From: Mumia sp050632745
Lineage (GTDB): Bacteria > Actinomycetota > Actinomycetes > Propionibacteriales > Nocardioidaceae
Direction: 5' to 3'
Assembly: GCF_050632745.1 (NCBI RefSeq)
Contig: NZ_JBODSD010000006.1
Coordinates: 128,713-192,712, forward strand
DNA: 64,000 bases
Every line of letters begins with the position of its first letter. Position 1 is the stretch's first letter. Positions 8,950-16,122 of this stretch are shown here, one piece after another. A program made the position numbers and the translations under genes. The notes below the pieces were generated by a model that saw only the letters and a program-made list of their open reading frames with translations, was not told the origin of the DNA and did not search any database.

Positions 8950-10038
8950 ATGCAGCTCCCGGTGATGCCGCCGGTACGCCCGATGCTGGCCAAGTCGGTC
9001 AAGGGCGTGCCGGATCCGGCCAAGGTCGACGGCGGGCTGTCGTTCGAGCCCAAGTGGGACGGGTTCCGCTGCATCGTGTTCCGCGACGGCGAGACCGTGG
9101 AGATGACCAGCCGCAACACGCGGGACCTCACGCGCTACTTCCCGGAGCTCGTCACCGCGTTCCGGGAGAACCTGCCCGAGCGGTGCGTCCTGGACGGTGA
9201 GGTGATCGTCGCGATCGACGGGCGCCTCGAGTTCGAGGTGCTCCAGGAGCGCATCCACCCGGCCGTGTCGCGGATCAACCTGCTCGCCGAGCAGACGCCG
9301 GCGTCGTACGTCGCCTTCGACCTGCTCGCGCTCGGCGACGACGACCTGACAGGGGAGCCGTTCGAGCTGCGGCGCGCGCGGCTGGTGGAGGCGCTCCAGG
9401 ACGCTCGGGACCCGGTGCACACGACGCGGACCACGCTGGACCCCGCGGTTGCAGAGGAGTGGTTCGGCCAGTTCGAGGGCGCCGGGCTCGACGGCGTGGT
9501 GGCCAAGCCGCTGCGTGCGCCGTACGAGCAGAACGCCCGCACGATGCTCAAGGTCAAGCACGAGCGGACCGCGGACGTCGTCGTGGCGGGCTACCGGTTC
9601 CACAAGACGTCGACGCCCGAGCGGCCGCTGCTCGGCTCGATGCTCCTCGGGCTCTACAACGACGAGGGCGTCCTCCAGCACGTCGGCGTGTGCGCCGCGT
9701 TCACCGAGGGGCGCCGCGCCGAGCTGGTGACCGAGCTGGACGAGCTCAAGATCCCGTTCGCGGAGCACCCGTGGGGGCGGTGGGCCGAGGCGGAGGCGCA
9801 CGCGGCGGGCGACCGCCTGCCCGGCGCGCAGAGCCGGTGGAGCGCCGGCAAGGACCTCTCGTTCGTGCCGATCCGGCCCGTGCTCGTCACCGAGGTGGCG
9901 TACGAGCACATGGAGGGGACGCGGTTCCGGCACACCGCCCGCTTCAAGCGGTGGCGGCCGGACCGCGACCCCGAGTCGTGCACGTACGAGCAGCTGGAGG
10001 AGGTCGTCTCGTACGACCTCGCCGACGTCCTCGGCTGA
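8950..10038 (+). CDS. ligC: ATP-dependent DNA ligase, LigC type
   Basis: 362-residue ATP-dependent DNA ligase with an adenylation domain followed by an OB-fold, and no polymerase or nuclease domain. The nucleotidyl-lysine motif KWDGFR is at residues 35-40, with TSRNTRDLTRYFPEL, LDGEVIV and GLDGVVAKP (motifs III-IV) following. The C-terminal KFVPIRPVLV-like and RFKRWRPDRDPESC segments are typical of actinobacterial LigC. The products of such genes act in base-excision or short-patch repair in mycobacteria. A DinB-type polymerase and a LigD-type polymerase lie 2-4 kb away. It converges with the ABC operon after only ten bases. Confidence 0.9.
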   Translation: MQLPVMPPVRPMLAKSVKGVPDPAKVDGGLSFEPKWDGFRCIVFRDGETVEMTSRNTRDLTRYFPELVTAFRENLPERCVLDGEVIVAIDGRLEFEVLQERIHPAVSRINLLAEQTPASYVAFDLLALGDDDLTGEPFELRRARLVEALQDARDPVHTTRTTLDPAVAEEWFGQFEGAGLDGVVAKPLRAPYEQNARTMLKVKHERTADVVVAGYRFHKTSTPERPLLGSMLLGLYNDEGVLQHVGVCAAFTEGRRAELVTELDELKIPFAEHPWGRWAEAEAHAAGDRLPGAQSRWSAGKDLSFVPIRPVLVTEVAYEHMEGTRFRHTARFKRWRPDRDPESCTYEQLEEVVSYDLADVLG

Positions 10039-10048
10039 CCCTCTCCGC

Positions 10049-10813
10049 TCAGCAGGCGCTGGCGCTGTTGGGCTTGAGCGGGACGTCCCGCAGCGTCCGC
10101 TGCAGGACGAGGGCCACCAGCGCGCTCGTGACCAGCGAGATCAGCACCGCGAGCGGGGCGGCGACGGCGCCGCCGGTGAGGTGCTCGACCCCGGCGGAGT
10201 AGAGGCCGCCTCCCAGGGCGATCTCGCCGCCGATCACGAGGGCGAGGACCACGAACAGCTGGACCGTGCCCAGCACGCCTCCCCAGCGGTAGTAGCCGAG
10301 CGCGATCGCGGCGCCGCCGAGGAAGTAGGCGATGCTGCTCAGCGACCACGACAGCCAGATCGCGAAGAAGTCGCCCGAGGAGTCGTACAACCCGGCGTCG
10401 ACGACGGCCGACGACCAGTCGAGGGCGTTGAACACGAGGTGCTCGACCAGCATCCCGAGGGCGCCGGCCAGTCCGAAGGACACTCCGATCCCGACCGCGG
10501 CAGCAACGGTGCCACGGAACAGCGAGCGGCGGGTGCCGCCGCCGGCGAGATGGAGCGGGAGCGTCCCGAGGGGCATGATGATCCCCATCACGCCGAGGAA
10601 GATCGGTGCCGACCCGAGTACGCCGTCCGCGACGCTGCCGTCGAGCTCGTCCCAGGTGTGGATGACGACGCTGACGAGCGCGCTGATGATGACGACCGCG
10701 ATCCAGAAGTACATCCCGATCTGCCAGGTCCCGGCGAACAGCGAGTACGTGCTGATGCGGCTGCCGCGGCGTTCCTGCTCCCGCACGGCGACGGGGGAGA
10801 TGGTGGCGCTCAT
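10049..10813 (-). CDS. Membrane protein, ABC permease partner of the GntR-ABC operon
   Basis: 254 residues with about six hydrophobic helices. It has no domain I can name, but it is the last gene of a GntR-ATPase-membrane protein operon and overlaps the ATPase stop by four bases, so it is probably the permease. The overall arrangement resembles the Bacillus YtrABC(D) modules that respond to cell-envelope-active compounds. That comparison is inference from gene order and regulator type. Confidence 0.75.
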   Translation of the reverse strand: MSATISPVAVREQERRGSRISTYSLFAGTWQIGMYFWIAVVIISALVSVVIHTWDELDGSVADGVLGSAPIFLGVMGIIMPLGTLPLHLAGGGTRRSLFRGTVAAAVGIGVSFGLAGALGMLVEHLVFNALDWSSAVVDAGLYDSSGDFFAIWLSWSLSSIAYFLGGAAIALGYYRWGGVLGTVQLFVVLALVIGGEIALGGGLYSAGVEHLTGGAVAAPLAVLISLVTSALVALVLQRTLRDVPLKPNSASAC

Positions 10814-11721
10814 CGCGCGTCCTCCTTCTGAGGATCGGTGTCCTTGGTGAGGTGGATGAAGAGGTCCTGGATCGAGACCCGGGCGATCTCGACGCCGGTC
10901 TCCCGGGCGTGCGCGACCTCGGCGGGCTCGAGGGCGCCCTCGAGGGTGAGCTGCGTCGTTCCTCCGAGGGTGCGGGTCGCCAGCGCGTGGCGTCCGTCGG
11001 CGAGCTTGCTCACCGCGGTGGTCGGCCCGACCAGGCTGACGGCGCGGTCACGGAGTGCGTCGGCACTCTCGGAGACCACGGTGCGGCCGCGATGGAGCAC
11101 GACGACGTCCTCGAAGAGCCGTTCGACCTCCTCGATCAGGTGGCTGGAGACGACGATCGTGCGCGGGTGCTCGGTGTAGTCGTCGAGGAGCGCGTCGTAG
11201 AACGCGTAGCGGCTCGGAGCATCCATGCCGAGGTAGGACTCGTCGAAGATCGTGAGCGGCGCGCGGCTGGCGAGCCCGATGATGCAGCCCAGCGCCGACT
11301 GCTTGCCGCGCGAGAGCTTGTTGGGCTGCGTGTCCATGGCGATCCCGAACTGGTCGAGCAGCGCCTTCGCGTACTCGGTGTCCCAGGTCGGGCGTACCTC
11401 GCTGTAGTAACCGAGGGTGTCGTCGACCGAGGAGTCCCGGACCACGTCGCCGGACTCGCGGACGAGCTGCACGCCAGCCATCACGACGGCGTTCTCGAAC
11501 GGGTCGTGGCCGTCGACGCGGACCGTGCCCGACGTCGGTCGGCGCAGCGAGGCGAGGAGCGCCAGCGCGGTGGACTTGCCGGCACCGTTGCGCCCCAGGA
11601 GCCCGGTGATCGTGCCGGGACGGATGGAGAAGGATGCGCCGTCGAGCGCCGGTTCGCCGCTGCCGCGGCGGCCGTACCGGACGGTGACGTCGGTCAGCTC
11701 GGCTGCGTACGGGGTGGTCAT
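10810..11721 (-). CDS. ABC transporter ATP-binding protein with altered signature
   Basis: 303-residue ATPase. Walker A LLGRNGAGKST is at residues 41-51 and Walker B is LTIFDESYLGMD near 157-168. The signature loop is LSRGKQ (136-141) instead of LSGGQ, a change seen in the YtrB-like group. It is coupled by four-base overlaps to the GntR regulator upstream and the membrane protein downstream. The substrate is unknown. Confidence 0.88.
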   Translation of the reverse strand: MTTPYAAELTDVTVRYGRRGSGEPALDGASFSIRPGTITGLLGRNGAGKSTALALLASLRRPTSGTVRVDGHDPFENAVVMAGVQLVRESGDVVRDSSVDDTLGYYSEVRPTWDTEYAKALLDQFGIAMDTQPNKLSRGKQSALGCIIGLASRAPLTIFDESYLGMDAPSRYAFYDALLDDYTEHPRTIVVSSHLIEEVERLFEDVVVLHRGRTVVSESADALRDRAVSLVGPTTAVSKLADGRHALATRTLGGTTQLTLEGALEPAEVAHARETGVEIARVSIQDLFIHLTKDTDPQKEDAR

Positions 11722-12134
11722 CGGGTCTCACCTTCTGCGACAGGAGTGGGGGAGGCGGTCGGGGTGGGGGAGGTGGCGGCGTGCGGGTGCTCCGCGAGGT
11801 AGGCCGCGAGCTGCTCGCGGGGGATGCCGAGGAGGTCGGCCTGCTCGACCGCCGGGCGGAAGACGCGGTCGAGGTACGCCGCGCGGTGCTCGTGCACGAG
11901 CCGTTCGTGCGCACCGCGGGCGACGAACATGCCCAGACCGCGCCGCTTCTCGATCAGGCCCTCGTCGACGAGGATCCCGAACGCCTTCGCCGCGGTTGCG
12001 GGGTTGATCCGGAACGTCGTCGCGTACTGGGTCGTGGACATCACCTGGGCCTCCTCGGGCAGGTCGCCGCTCAGGATCTGAGCACGGATCTGGTCGGCTA
12101 TCTGGATGTAGATCGGCTCTGGTCCGTCGAACAC
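11718..12134 (-). CDS. GntR-family regulator (YtrA subfamily)
   Basis: 138-residue regulator: an N-terminal winged helix-turn-helix (residues 8-75, IYIQIADQIRAQILSGDLPE then STTQYATTFRINPATAAKAF) and a short helical tail instead of a large ligand domain. This is the YtrA-type architecture. The GTG at 12134 follows AGGAGGTGAG. A perfect 13-base inverted repeat lies directly upstream and overlaps the ribosome-site region, so it almost certainly represses its own operon. The tail ends in a Pro/Thr-rich stretch. Confidence 0.92.
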   Translation of the reverse strand: MFDGPEPIYIQIADQIRAQILSGDLPEEAQVMSTTQYATTFRINPATAAKAFGILVDEGLIEKRRGLGMFVARGAHERLVHEHRAAYLDRVFRPAVEQADLLGIPREQLAAYLAEHPHAATSPTPTASPTPVAEGETR

Positions 12135-12148
12135 GATCCGCTCACCTC

Positions 12149-12180
12149 CTGTGGTTCATTACTGGACTAATGAACCACAG
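12149..12180. promoter_or_regulatory. Perfect palindromic operator of the GntR-ABC operon
   Basis: Arms CTGTGGTTCATTA and TAATGAACCACAG are exact inverted repeats of 13 bases around a six-base spacer (CTGGAC). The site ends 15 bases before the GntR start and touches its AGGAGG ribosome site. It also contains AT-rich sequence that could form the -10 box. A GntR dimer bound here would block transcription. It is unusually AT-rich for this genome. Confidence 0.85.
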
Positions 12181-12214
12181 AACGTCTTATCACGCAAGCA
12201 CGCGCCCTGCCCCC

Positions 12215-12314
12215 CTTCCGCGGTTTGCCACGCCAACGTGGGCAGTCGTGGTTGGCGCGGCAAGCACCGGGCGCCGAGGAGGGTTTGCCACGCCAACGGG
12301 GCAAACCGCGGAAG
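12215..12314. repeat. Structured repeat between GntR operator and dinB
   Basis: A perfect 15-base inverted repeat (CTTCCGCGGTTTGCC at 12215, its complement ending 12314) encloses two exact 16-base direct copies of GTTTGCCACGCCAACG at 12223 and 12283, exactly 60 bases apart. An imperfect inverted copy lies between them near 12250. It may be a REP-like element or a folded 3' end for dinB. No gene was seen in 12181-12331. Confidence 0.6.
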
Positions 12315-12331
12315 CGATGGGGGCGGGGCGG

Positions 12332-13372
12332 CTAGGCCGGGGGCGCCATCTCGGCGGCGACCCCGACGAGGCGTACGGCGCGGGTGCGGTCGGTGCGCTC
12401 CAGCAGGCCTGCGGCCGCGTCCGCGATCGTCGTGGCGTCGGACGTCGGCTCGGGGAGGGTGACGCTGCGCGTGCGGGTGTCGAACGGCACGTAGCGGATC
12501 TTGAGCCGGACGCGGACCGCGGGTCGCCCGTCCTCGACGACGTCGCGCGTCGCGGCCTCGGCGAGCCGACGGACCTCCGCCTCGACCTCGGCGGGATCGG
12601 TGAGGTCGGTCTGGAAGGTGACCTCGTGGCCGTGCGACCGCGGCACCCAGGGAGTCGGGTCGACGGGCGAGGTGTCGACGCCGCGGGCGAGCCGGCGGTA
12701 CCAGGGGCCCATCGTCGGACCGAGCTGCGCGGCGAGCGCCTCCTCGTCGTACGCGCCGAGCTCGCGCACCGTGCTGATCCCCAGGCGGGCGAGCTTGGCA
12801 GCGGTCTTGCCGCCGATGCCCCAGATACCGTCGGTAGGGCGGTCGCCGACCACCGTCCACCAGTTGTCACGGGTCAGCGTGAACGTCCCTCGGGGCTTGC
12901 CGAGGTCGGTGGCGTTCTTGGCGCGGATCTTGTTGTCGCCGATCCCGACCGAGCAGTGCAGCGCGGTCCGCTCCAGGACGCGGGCCTGGATCGCGTGGGC
13001 GAACGCGAGCGCGGCCTCCTCGTCGGCCACGTCGTCAGGCACGGCGACGAACGCCTCGTCCCAGCCGAGCACCTCGACGGCCGTGCCGAGGCTGCGCAGC
13101 GCGTCCATCACGCCCGCCGAGGCCTCGTCGTACGCGGGCTTGTCGACCGGGAGGAAGACGGCGTCCGGGCACTTCTTGAGCGCGGTGCGCAGGGGCATCC
13201 CCGAGCGCACCCCGAACGCGCGGGCCTCGTAGGACGCCGTCGACACGACACCGCGCTCGGTCGGGTCGCCACGCCCGCCCACGACCACCGGAAGCCCGGC
13301 GAGCTCCGGGCGGCGCAGCACCTCGACCGCAGCGATGAACTGGTCCAGGTCGACGTGCAGCACCCAAGGCAT
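12332..13372 (-). CDS. dinB: Y-family DNA polymerase (Pol IV/DinB-like)
   Basis: 346-residue translesion polymerase. Catalytic acidic residues are seen at D8 (HVDLDQF) and D105-E106 (GWDEAF), followed by SVGIGDNKIRAK, the helix-hairpin-helix IWGIGGKTAAKL and a little-finger region (RSHGHEVTF). The steric-gate region reads DQFIAAVE rather than the Escherichia coli DAFFASVE, and GWDEAF replaces SLDEAF. Both mark an actinobacterial DinB subgroup. The ATG at 13372 is five bases after the stop of the LigD-type polymerase gene, so the two are one operon. There is no beta-clamp motif I can be sure of at the C-terminus. Confidence 0.88.
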   Translation of the reverse strand: MPWVLHVDLDQFIAAVEVLRRPELAGLPVVVGGRGDPTERGVVSTASYEARAFGVRSGMPLRTALKKCPDAVFLPVDKPAYDEASAGVMDALRSLGTAVEVLGWDEAFVAVPDDVADEEAALAFAHAIQARVLERTALHCSVGIGDNKIRAKNATDLGKPRGTFTLTRDNWWTVVGDRPTDGIWGIGGKTAAKLARLGISTVRELGAYDEEALAAQLGPTMGPWYRRLARGVDTSPVDPTPWVPRSHGHEVTFQTDLTDPAEVEAEVRRLAEAATRDVVEDGRPAVRVRLKIRYVPFDTRTRSVTLPEPTSDATTIADAAAGLLERTDRTRAVRLVGVAAEMAPPA

Positions 13373-13377
13373 GGTGG

Positions 13378-14460
13378 CTATGTCTCGATCCGGTTGCCTG
13401 CTTCGTCCCAGTGCTCGGCGACCTTCTTGCTGGGCTGGACGCGCGGCGGCTCGCCCGGCTGCTTGGGATAGTCGGGCGGCCAGTTGAGCTCGCCCCCGGG
13501 CAACGTCTCCCAGAGGTCGAGCAGCGGCTCCAGCGAGTAGGCGACGTCGTCCATCTCGGCCCAGGGGTCGCCGCTGGCCACGTAGTCGGGGATGGTCGTC
13601 AGGTTGAAGTCGCGCGGATCGTCGACGTCGGCGAGCGCGGCCCAGGTCAGGGGAGTGCTGACGGGGGCGCCGGGCCTTGCGCGCAGGCTCCACGCGCTCG
13701 CGATCGTCCGGTCGCGCAGGTTCTGGTTGTAGTCCAGGAACAGCCGGGTGCCCCGCTCCTCCTTCCACCACGCGGTCGTCACGCCGCCGTCGCGGCGCTC
13801 GAGCTCGCGACCGAGGCCGATGGCGGCGTGCCGCACCTCGTCGAAGGTCCACCGCGGCTGAAGGCGCACGTAGATGTGGACGCCACGGTTGCCGCTCGTC
13901 TTGGGGTAGCCCCGCAGGCCGAGCTCCTCGAGCAGCTCGCGCGCGACCTCTGCGACCCGCTGTGCGTCGGCGAACGTCGTGCCCGGCTGCGGGTCGAGGT
14001 CCAGCCGGAGCTCGTCGGGATGATCGACGTCGGCGCGGCGCACGGGCCACGGGTGGAAGGTGAGGGCCCCCATCTGCGCCGCCCACACGAGCGACGCCGG
14101 CTCGGTCGGGCACAGCTCGTCGGCGGTGCGGCCGCTCGGGAAGGTGATCTTCACGGTCTCGACGAAGTCGGGCGCGCCCTTCGGCAGCCGTTTCTGATAG
14201 AACCCGTCCGCGTCACGGTCCTGAGGACCGGTGGCCAGGCGCATGCCCTCGCGCCAGCCGTCGGGCCAGCGCTCCATGGCGGTGGGGCGGTCACCGATGC
14301 TCCGCAGCATCACCTCGCCGACGGCCGCGAAGTAGTCGCAGACCTGGAGCTTGGTGATCGCCGGGGTGCGCTCCGTCGCCTCGTAGACGACACGGTCAGG
14401 ACTCGAGACGCGCACCTCGCGGTCTCCAGCCGAGACGTACGCCGCGGGTGTCTTGGCCAT
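13378..14460 (-). CDS. LigD-type primase-polymerase, stand-alone
   Basis: 360-residue archaeo-eukaryotic-primase-type polymerase equal to the Pol domain of LigD, without ligase or nuclease parts. Catalytic residues visible are D154 and D156 (DLDPQP), H195 in SGNRGVHIYV and D243 in LFLDYNQN. Such enzymes fill gaps with ribonucleotides or deoxynucleotides in end joining or excision repair. It resembles the mycobacterial PolD1/PolD2 proteins. It is co-directional with dinB and within 5 kb of ligC. No Ku gene is in the window. Confidence 0.92.
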   Translation of the reverse strand: MAKTPAAYVSAGDREVRVSSPDRVVYEATERTPAITKLQVCDYFAAVGEVMLRSIGDRPTAMERWPDGWREGMRLATGPQDRDADGFYQKRLPKGAPDFVETVKITFPSGRTADELCPTEPASLVWAAQMGALTFHPWPVRRADVDHPDELRLDLDPQPGTTFADAQRVAEVARELLEELGLRGYPKTSGNRGVHIYVRLQPRWTFDEVRHAAIGLGRELERRDGGVTTAWWKEERGTRLFLDYNQNLRDRTIASAWSLRARPGAPVSTPLTWAALADVDDPRDFNLTTIPDYVASGDPWAEMDDVAYSLEPLLDLWETLPGGELNWPPDYPKQPGEPPRVQPSKKVAEHWDEAGNRIET

Positions 14461-14466
14461 GGCACC

Positions 14467-14472
14467 AACCTA
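14467..14472 (-). promoter_or_regulatory. -10 box of the LigD-polymerase/dinB operon, leaderless
   Basis: TAGGTT on the minus strand followed by six bases (GGTGCC) and the ATG at 14460. It is divergent from a matching box for the next gene. Confidence 0.6.
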
Positions 14473-14534
14473 GGGGGACTCGGGGACACTGTGCGCACTG
14501 ACGACCGACCACGGCGGCGAGACTCATCGCTGGC

Positions 14535-14540
14535 TAGGCT
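14535..14540 (+). promoter_or_regulatory. -10 box of the spermidine-synthase-like gene, leaderless
   Basis: TAGGCT, six bases (GACGCG), then ATG at 14547. Confidence 0.6.
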
Positions 14541-14546
14541 GACGCG

Positions 14547-15365
14547 ATGCCTGACCTGGGGGACATCACCCTCGAGCCCGAGCCGGGGCGCCGCCACGCG
14601 TTCACCCTGCGCATCGGCGGCGCGGAGCAGTCGCACGTCGACCTCGAGGACCCCACGCGACTCGTCTTCGAGTACGTCCAGAGGATCGCCGACACGATCG
14701 ACCTCCTGAGCCCGCCGCCGGAGCGCCTCACGGCGGTCCACGTCGGCGGGGCCGGGCTCACGCTTCCCCGGTACGTCGCCGCGACCCGCCCGCGCTCGGC
14801 CCAGGTGGTCCTCGAGCCCGCCGCCGAGCTCACCGCGTACGTCCGTGAGCACCTGCCGCTGCCGGCGCGCAGCGGGATCAAGGTCCGCCCCGTCGACGGC
14901 CGTAGCGGGCTCGCCGCGCTCCGCGCGTCGTACGCGGACGTCGTCGTCCTGGACGCCTTCGACGGCCCCGTCGTCCCGGCCGAGCTCACGACCGCGGAGG
15001 CGTTCGCCGATGTGGCGCGGGTCCTCGCCCCCGGGGGAGTGCTGCTCGCGAACGTCGCGGACCAGGCGCCGTTCCCGTACCTGCGACGGGTCGTGGCGGC
15101 GGCGCGCGCGGCGTTCCCGGAGGTTGTGGCGAGCGCCGAGCCCGCCACGCTGCGCGGCCGCCGCTACGGCAACGTGCTGCTCGTCGCGCGACGCGAGACC
15201 CTGCCGGTGGCCGCGATGCAGCGCCGTGCGGCGTCCTCGCCCTTCCCCTACCGCGTGCTCGGCGGGTCGGACCTGAGCAGCGCGCTGGGCGGTGGCGCCG
15301 CGTTCACCGACGCCGACTCGGCGCCGTCGCCCGGCCCGCCAGGGGGAGCGACGTACTTCGGCTGA
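14547..15365 (+). CDS. Spermidine-synthase-like methyltransferase-fold protein
   Basis: 272 residues with the Rossmann fold of spermidine synthases and methyltransferases: VHVGGAGLTLPRYVA (motif I, GGAG), a VVLEPA strand and DVVVLDAFDG, followed by a helix and APGGVLLANVAD. The N-terminus before the fold lacks membrane helices, unlike the fused MFS forms. Whether it makes polyamines is uncertain; many actinobacterial members of this group have no known substrate. It stands alone between the DNA-repair operon and suf. Confidence 0.75.
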   Translation: MPDLGDITLEPEPGRRHAFTLRIGGAEQSHVDLEDPTRLVFEYVQRIADTIDLLSPPPERLTAVHVGGAGLTLPRYVAATRPRSAQVVLEPAAELTAYVREHLPLPARSGIKVRPVDGRSGLAALRASYADVVVLDAFDGPVVPAELTTAEAFADVARVLAPGGVLLANVADQAPFPYLRRVVAAARAAFPEVVASAEPATLRGRRYGNVLLVARRETLPVAAMQRRAASSPFPYRVLGGSDLSSALGGGAAFTDADSAPSPGPPGGATYFG

Positions 15366-15396
15366 GGGTGACCGGCGCCACTAAGGACATCCTTCG

Positions 15397-15426
15397 TTGA
15401 ACGGCCCGAAGCAATAAGGGCACACT
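15397..15426 (+). promoter_or_regulatory. Probable suf operon promoter
   Basis: A -35 box TTGAAC at 15397-15402 lies 18 bases before a weak -10 (CACACT, 15421-15426), which in turn is six bases before the sufR GTG. The spacing to the start codon matches the leaderless promoters elsewhere in the window. The weak -10 overlaps the SufR site. Confidence 0.5.
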
Positions 15427-15436
15427 GGTGTTGTGA
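15422..15436. promoter_or_regulatory. SufR operator overlapping the sufR start codon
   Basis: ACACT-GGTGT-TGTGA matches exactly the ACACT-N5-TGTGA element I recall being reported for mycobacterial SufR. It covers the presumed -10 and the first bases of the coding sequence, so holo-SufR bound here would repress the whole suf operon. Confidence 0.75.
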
Positions 15437-16122
15437 AAAACGCCCGGGTCGTCCCCGACGAGTCCTCGACTCGTCAGCGCGTGGTGCGCAGCATCATGCA
15501 CGAGGGCCCGTCCACGGCTGTCCAGCTGGCCGAGAGGCTCGATCTCACCCCTGCCGCCGTCCGTCGCCACCTCGACGCCCTCCTCGAGGAGGGGATGGTC
15601 GAGGTCGCCGTCGCCCGTGACCGCGGGCAGCGTCGCGGACGTGGGCGCCCCGCCAAGGCGTTCGCCCTCACCGACGAGGGGCGCGAGGCGTTCGAGCAGG
15701 ACTACGACGACCTGGCGGTGAGCGCGCTGCGCTTCCTGGCCGAGACCGTCGGAGAGGACGCCGTCAAGGCGTTCGCCCGCCGGCGGGGCGAGGAGCTCGA
15801 GCGTCGTCTCCTCCCGATCCTCGAGGAGGCCGCACCGCAGCGGCGTCCTGAGGTCCTGGCCGACGCGCTCGCCGAGGACGGCTTCGCCGCCAGCGTGCGG
15901 CAGGCGCCCGGCGGCACCCAGGTGTGCCAGCACCACTGCCCGGTCGCCCACGTCGCGGCCGAGTTCCCCGAGCTGTGCGAAGCGGAAACAGAAGCGTTCG
16001 CCCGGATGTTGGGACACCACGTGCAACGCCTCGCCACCATCGCCCACGGCGACGGCGTGTGCACCACGTACGTCCCCGACACCCCGGCCACCCTCACGAC
16101 CGACGAGAGGACCACCCGATGA
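15433..16122 (+). CDS. sufR: SufR, Fe-S cluster-binding repressor of the suf operon
   Basis: 229-residue ArsR/MarR-like winged-helix repressor. The helix-turn-helix covers residues 13-60 (STAVQLAERLDLTPAAVRRH). Cys165, Cys169, Cys182 and Cys210 have spacings of 4, 13 and 28, the pattern of the mycobacterial SufR 4Fe-4S ligands as I recall it. It senses cluster status and represses the genes that build clusters. The GTG start has no ribosome site and is probably leaderless. The stop overlaps the sufB start by four bases. Confidence 0.92.
   Translation: MKNARVVPDESSTRQRVVRSIMHEGPSTAVQLAERLDLTPAAVRRHLDALLEEGMVEVAVARDRGQRRGRGRPAKAFALTDEGREAFEQDYDDLAVSALRFLAETVGEDAVKAFARRRGEELERRLLPILEEAAPQRRPEVLADALAEDGFAASVRQAPGGTQVCQHHCPVAHVAAEFPELCEAETEAFARMLGHHVQRLATIAHGDGVCTTYVPDTPATLTTDERTTR

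Noticed and set aside
6678..9131. Open frame of 817 codons antisense to the MMPL gene
   Set aside because: Charged low-complexity translation; MMPL motifs on the plus strand are decisive.
12332..14113. Single long frame joining dinB to a region antisense to nothing (593 codons)
   Set aside because: Its first 247 codons cover the LigD-type polymerase in another frame; the ATG at 13372 begins the true polymerase.
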